From DASPMP01 sp035758925 (lineage in GTDB: Bacteria > Gemmatimonadota > Gemmatimonadetes > Gemmatimonadales > Gemmatimonadaceae): a DNA stretch of 63,528 nt. The notes below the pieces were generated by a model. That model ran no database searches. It was not told the origin of the DNA and was given only the letters and a program-made list of their open reading frames with translations. A program made the position numbers and the translations under genes. Shown here in pieces: positions 60,250-63,528 of this stretch (position 1 is its first letter; each line of letters opens with the position of its first letter). The DNA is taken from the NCBI GenBank assembly GCA_035758925.1, contig DASTVV010000175.1:1-63528 (forward strand), read 5' to 3'.

Positions 60250-60264
60250 GCCTTACGCTAAGGC
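60250..60264 (+). promoter_or_regulatory. Hairpin over the dehydratase ribosome site
   Basis: GCCTTA-CGC-TAAGGC (60250-60264) is a 6-bp stem with a 3-base loop that contains AAGG, the likely ribosome-binding site of the gene starting at 60272. It could modulate initiation. Confidence 0.35.
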
Positions 60265-60271
60265 ACAGCGC

Positions 60272-61219
60272 ATGATCACGAAAGACGACATTGTCGCCGC
60301 ACGCGAGCGAATCCGTCCACACGTTCACGTAACCCCCCTGCTTCGCTCGACCCGTCTGGGCGATGCCGCGGGCGGCATCGACCTGTGGCTCAAGTGCGAG
60401 TCGCTGCAGCGAACCGGCTCGTTCAAGGCTCGCGGAGCGCTGAATGCCGTCATGCAACTGAGCACAGGGGAGCGGGAGCGCGGCGTCGTGACCGTATCGG
60501 CGGGCAACCATGCACAAGCGCTCGCCTGGGCGTCGGCAATGGTGGGTGCACACTGCGTAACCGTGATGCCCGAGGGGTCTTCGAAAACCAAGATCAAGGC
60601 GACGGAAGGCTACGGCGCGAAGGTCGAGATCGTGGGCGGTGAGCGTGTCCGTGCGTTCGAGCGCGCACAGGAGATCGCGGCGCAGGGCAGGGTCATGGTG
60701 CACCCGTTCGAGGATCCGCGCGTTGCGTCCGGACAGGGCACCGTCGCGCTCGAAGTGCTGGAGCAGACGAGGGACGTCGACGCGGTCGTGGTGCCGATCG
60801 GTGGTGGAGGCCTGATCTCGGGAATCTCCACCGCCATAAAGGCCGCCTGGCCGAAAACCCGCGTCATCGGTGTGGAGCCGTCGGGCGCCGCGACCATGCG
60901 AGCCAGCCTGGACGCAGGTAAGCCCATGACCATCTCGCCCAAGACGATCGCCGACGGTCTCGCCGCACCGATGGTGGGGGCAATGACGCTCGAGACGACG
61001 CGCCGCAATGTGGACGACGTCGTGCTCGTGAACGACGACGAGATTCTTGCCGCGCTGCGCGACGTGCTGGCCTACGCCAGGCTCGTCATCGAACCCGCTG
61101 CGGCGGCGTCAGTCGCGGCGCTGATCACAGGCAAGATCCCTGTATCGCGTGGCGCGCGTGTCGTAGCGGTGCTGAGCGGCGGAAACGTGGACCTGGATCG
61201 CTTGAAGACTCTGCTCTGA
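60272..61219 (+). CDS. PLP-dependent threonine/serine dehydratase
   Basis: A 315-residue fold-type II PLP enzyme. Schiff-base lysine in TGSFKARGA (about residue 50), cofactor loop SAGNHAQALAW, and the phosphate loop PIGGGGLISG. There is no C-terminal regulatory ACT domain, so this is the short catabolic-type threonine ammonia-lyase or serine racemase-like group. It converts Thr or Ser to the 2-oxoacid plus ammonia. The ATG at 60272 follows AAGG by about 7 bases. Convergent with the membrane protein gene (one-base gap). Confidence 0.93.
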   Translation: MITKDDIVAARERIRPHVHVTPLLRSTRLGDAAGGIDLWLKCESLQRTGSFKARGALNAVMQLSTGERERGVVTVSAGNHAQALAWASAMVGAHCVTVMPEGSSKTKIKATEGYGAKVEIVGGERVRAFERAQEIAAQGRVMVHPFEDPRVASGQGTVALEVLEQTRDVDAVVVPIGGGGLISGISTAIKAAWPKTRVIGVEPSGAATMRASLDAGKPMTISPKTIADGLAAPMVGAMTLETTRRNVDDVVLVNDDEILAALRDVLAYARLVIEPAAAASVAALITGKIPVSRGARVVAVLSGGNVDLDRLKTLL

Positions 61220-61220
61220 G

Positions 61221-61667
61221 CTAGCGACACATCCAGGCAGGCGGATTCGCTGCATCCACTCTGGCGTACCCAGCACGGGGTGCGACCTGCGCGCCGATCA
61301 TCAAGAGGCCGGCGGCCACCATGAACAGCGCGGCCACGTGCGTCCTTGCCAGTCGGCTGCGCCACGTGAACACCGTCACCCACAGCCCGCCGGCGACGAT
61401 CAGCGACTGCGCGCTCAGGTATCCGAAAAGCCCGAGCCCACACGCACGTGGATAGGGCCAGTAGTACAATCCGGCGCAGAGCACGCCCAGGACCGTCAAT
61501 CGCGCCCAGGCGCCCAGAAGGGCTGCCTTCGTCAGCTTCCGTTCATGCGTCCGCTGCTCGGCGGCGCGTTTGGCTTTGACCGATCCCGCGGAGGGCTGGG
61601 GCGGCAGCCCCGAAATCTCGCGCTCGATCTTTCGCAGCTCGACGTTCCAGTCGATACCCTGCTGCAT
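61221..61667 (-). CDS. Three-helix membrane protein
   Basis: A 148-residue protein with a charged N-terminal part (ELRKIEREISGLPP, AAEQRTHERKLTKAALLG) and three helices (LTVLGVLCAGLYYWPY, SLIVAGGLWVTVFTW, HVAALFMVAAGLLMIGAQ), ending PPAWMCR. No family recognised. The gene is complete and has normal codon use. Confidence 0.75.
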   Translation of the reverse strand: MQQGIDWNVELRKIEREISGLPPQPSAGSVKAKRAAEQRTHERKLTKAALLGAWARLTVLGVLCAGLYYWPYPRACGLGLFGYLSAQSLIVAGGLWVTVFTWRSRLARTHVAALFMVAAGLLMIGAQVAPRAGYARVDAANPPAWMCR

Positions 61668-61792
61668 GCGTTCTCCGGGTACAACTGCGCGATCCAGGGC
61701 AACGCCGGCGCCGGCGAATGGCTGACTGGACCGCGGCGGTCCGCAACCCTAACGGCGCGTCATCCCGCAAACCGTGACTTGAGTCATAATCG

Positions 61793-61892
61793 GATTGACG
61801 GGTTGTCAGGGTGTCGGCTTGACGGGTTGCTGGGTTGTCGGGTTGTCGTCAGGGAAGCCCGACAGCCCGTTATCCCGAAAACCAGTCAACCC
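61793..61892. repeat. GACGGGTTGTC-type repeat region
   Basis: Short imperfect direct and inverted copies of GACGGGTTGTC and GGGTTG (around 61796-61850), then CCCGACAGCCCG and CAACCCG (61858-61892), span the 3' end of the PAP2 gene and its downstream flank. It looks like a low-complexity palindromic element; part is translated as the PAP2 tail. Confidence 0.55.
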
Positions 61893-62585
61893 GCCACTTC
61901 TTCGTCCGTCCTCGCGAAAAGCGAAGAATGTGAACCCCAGCCACACTAGGCCCACCAACGCGCCACCAATGACGTCTGTGGGCCAGTGGACACCGAGATA
62001 CGTGCGCGAGAACAGGCTCAGGGCCAGGATCGGCAGCCCCGTATAAGTCGGCCAGCGCCAGCCCTTCACGCGATATAGCACAACCGCCAGTGTCATGAGC
62101 ACGGCGACGCTTGCGATCGCGTGTCCGCTGGGGTACGCGTCCCAATCGAACCAGCCGCGTCTCGGGATGATGTCCGGGCGATTGCGTCCGTACAGAAACT
62201 TGAGAGCGGGATTCAGGCTGTTGCTGCCCGCCTGTACCACGGCAATGTAGACGGCCTCGTGGTAGCGCCGTTGGCCGAGGATCAACCAGGCGATCACGAC
62301 CAGACTCACGGGCAGCAGCGTGATGTTGGTGCCCAGCCATGAGATGGCCAGCAGAGGACCGTCGAACGCTCGGGGCAGGAGCCCTCTCATCGAGCCGAGG
62401 TAGTCGCGCTCCCAGGGGAGTCCTTTCTGCCAGTCACCGGTACCGTCGAGCCACCGGGCCACAGCCATGCCGGTGAGCAGCGCGAAGCTGTACCCTGCGA
62501 CGATCATGAACCAGCGCTGGCGGTGCCACGGCCGCAGTCGAGCCCGCAGTCGCCACAGCATGCCGGGATGCCCCGGCGCGGTCAC
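61806..62585 (-). CDS. PAP2 family phosphatase
   Basis: A 259-residue membrane phosphatase with six helices. The acid-phosphatase motifs are KFLYGRNRP (KxxxxxxRP), YPSGHA (PSGH) and SRTYLGVHWPTDV (SRxxxxxHxxxD). It probably hydrolyses a lipid phosphate such as undecaprenyl diphosphate or phosphatidate. The start is GTG in a GTGA overlap with the upstream zinc-ribbon gene. The last 35 residues (RRSGGLTGFRDNGLSGF, then NPTTQQPVKPTP) come from the GGGTTGTC repeat and are unlike other PAP2 proteins. Confidence 0.92.
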   Translation of the reverse strand: MTAPGHPGMLWRLRARLRPWHRQRWFMIVAGYSFALLTGMAVARWLDGTGDWQKGLPWERDYLGSMRGLLPRAFDGPLLAISWLGTNITLLPVSLVVIAWLILGQRRYHEAVYIAVVQAGSNSLNPALKFLYGRNRPDIIPRRGWFDWDAYPSGHAIASVAVLMTLAVVLYRVKGWRWPTYTGLPILALSLFSRTYLGVHWPTDVIGGALVGLVWLGFTFFAFREDGRRSGGLTGFRDNGLSGFPDDNPTTQQPVKPTP

Positions 62586-62800
62586 GCCGCCGGCGAGTTA
62601 CGGCACCTGAGGCAAACGGGCTGAACCAGACCCATGTCCACCATCAGCCGGCGCACGAAGCTTCCATGCAGGTGCGTATTGCAGAGCACGCGCCGGCATT
62701 TCGAGCACGCCCCCGCTCGGCTCAGGTCAACCGGCAAGCGACACTCCTCGCACTCCGTGATGAGGTTGGAGCGTCGGAACATCCGGATCTGTTGTGACAT
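62582..62800 (-). CDS. Small zinc-ribbon protein
   Basis: A 72-residue protein with four Cys pairs or clusters: CEEC near residue 16, CSKC and CNTH in the middle, and CLRC near the end, likely binding two zinc ions. No signal or membrane helix. The ATG at 62800 is 19 bases after the stop of the plug protein gene; a longer frame extends into that gene without a better site. The stop overlaps the PAP2 start (GTGA). Confidence 0.7.
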   Translation of the reverse strand: MSQQIRMFRRSNLITECEECRLPVDLSRAGACSKCRRVLCNTHLHGSFVRRLMVDMGLVQPVCLRCRNSPAA

Positions 62801-62819
62801 CGCTCTGGCAACGCGTCGA

Positions 62820-63528
62820 TCAACGCTTCCGATCGGATTTGCGGTTGAGTCTGCGGTCGGTCCACGCGACAATCGTGGCGCAGCTGCTCCGCCCGGCTGG
62901 AGCATACTCGGCCGGAGTGTTCGTCGAGCTGTAGACCTCGAGTGCCGCCATCTCCCATGGCTTCACGAAATCGTCCACGTCTCCCGGTTCCATCTGCTGC
63001 CACTGCGTACCATCGACCCAGACATTGACGCATCCGCCAGTTGGATTGCGCGAGTCCTCGAGGTACTGGCGATTGCCCTGAGTCGACACCTTGATGCCCG
63101 GCGCGCCGCGCAGGAGGTCGCTGAAGTACTGCGAATTGCGCCGTTTGATGTCGTCGCCCTCCATGTACCAACCAAAGCCCTGGCGCTTGCGTCGCGAGAA
63201 GCCGACATCGTCGAGGGCGCGCTCCCGCTGCGCGCTGACGCGCACGGTCTCCAGCACTGGCACAAAGACGTCCATGCTGAGCGTCACGCTGCTTGCCTCG
63301 CGCGACGAGAGGTCCACCGCCTGCTCCACCGGAGCGTATCCGAGGAGCCGAGCCGAGACGGTCTGCGTGCCGGACGGCAGGCTGTCGAGAACGAATTCGC
63401 CAGTGGGCCGCGTGGTCGCGACCCGCGGGGTTCCGTCGATCTGCACGCGAGCGCCCGCGAGCGGCTGACCCGCCTTGGTCACGACGCGTCCGCTGAGTCG
63501 CGCGGATCCCAGCGGCGCTGCTCTTGGA
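62820..63528 (-). CDS. Carboxypeptidase-regulatory plus TonB-plug protein without barrel (5' end beyond window)
   Basis: A partial protein of at least 235 residues; its N-terminus lies past the right edge, as the frame is open to base 63527 (reading LSGRVVTKAGQPLAGA there). A carboxypeptidase regulatory-like domain is followed by a plug-like region: YFSDLLRGAPGIKVSTQ, GGCVNVWVDGTQWQQ, MAALEVYSS and CATIVAWTD. It stops after the plug, with no barrel, like the gene at 26.1 kb, and shares its Cys positions and SDLLR-x2-PG and WVDG motifs. Followed by the zinc-ribbon gene. Confidence 0.85.
   Translation of the reverse strand, partial: PRAAPLGSARLSGRVVTKAGQPLAGARVQIDGTPRVATTRPTGEFVLDSLPSGTQTVSARLLGYAPVEQAVDLSSREASSVTLSMDVFVPVLETVRVSAQRERALDDVGFSRRKRQGFGWYMEGDDIKRRNSQYFSDLLRGAPGIKVSTQGNRQYLEDSRNPTGGCVNVWVDGTQWQQMEPGDVDDFVKPWEMAALEVYSSTNTPAEYAPAGRSSCATIVAWTDRRLNRKSDRKR

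Noticed and set aside
61668..61792. Gene in the gap between the three-helix protein and PAP2
   Set aside because: No frame with start, ribosome site and normal codon use; only repeat-like sequence follows.
1..63528. CRISPR arrays, tRNA or rRNA genes, insertion sequences, integrases, phage genes
   Set aside because: I found no regular repeat-spacer series, no cloverleaf with a conserved T-loop, and no transposase or integrase protein. The short repeats seen are listed separately.

Overview
The window is a continuous stretch of GC-rich bacterial chromosome, almost fully coding, with no rRNA, tRNA, CRISPR array, prophage or insertion sequence that I could recognise. The gene content suggests a soil-type Gemmatimonadota bacterium (Gemmatimonadaceae-like). 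The pointers are DUF5916 outer-membrane-type proteins, carboxypeptidase-regulatory/TonB-plug proteins, several secreted metallopeptidases, a DUF5117-type metzincin and many GTG starts in 4-base GTGA/ATGA overlaps. This assignment is inference; no phylogenetic marker gene is present.

Layout. 0.1-1.3 kb: a PadR repressor with repeated ATATATCG-type sites, and CsbD. 1.3-5.1 kb: a signalling operon (TPR protein, receiver-less sigma-54 activator, TPR-HD-GYP). 5.2-11.8 kb: a lipoprotein, then an operon of ECF sigma factor, anti-sigma, Spy/CpxP-like protein, TolC, membrane-fusion protein and MacB-type permease. 11.9-18.2 kb: HD hydrolase, AAA ATPase, cyclophilin, TonB-C lipoprotein, endonuclease III, PolX and an S33-type hydrolase. 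18.3-31.9 kb: a DUF5916 protein and many peptidases (M28, M42, M61, metzincin), a small lipoprotein unit with a clear promoter and terminator, and a barrel-less TonB plug protein. 32-38.3 kb: fadN-fadA for fatty acid beta-oxidation, secreted Xaa-Pro peptidase and amidohydrolase. 38.3-41.2 kb: an AlkA-type glycosylase, DUF411 protein, small membrane proteins and DUF502.

41.2-52.8 kb is the most unusual region. Two tightly coupled operons face each other. The plus-strand one encodes a GNAT-like protein, an OleC-like AMP ligase, a UbiA-type prenyltransferase and a PEP-synthase-like enzyme. The minus-strand one encodes a PafA-type phosphatase, class I HMG-CoA reductase, a DUF3419/BtaA-like SAM enzyme and a dolichol/phytol-kinase-like protein. 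Together these look like an undescribed isoprenoid- or acyl-lipid pathway.

52.9-60.2 kb: a DUF4956 / CotH-like / TonB-C operon runs towards a Ycf48-like protein and a CYTH / Nudix-like / PPK1 fusion, which may form a polyphosphate-related locus. 60.2-63.5 kb: PLP-dependent threonine/serine dehydratase, a membrane protein, PAP2 phosphatase, a tiny zinc-ribbon protein and a second barrel-less plug protein that runs off the right edge.

Genes were read by eye. Family names rest on visible motifs and remembered family architecture, not on a database search.
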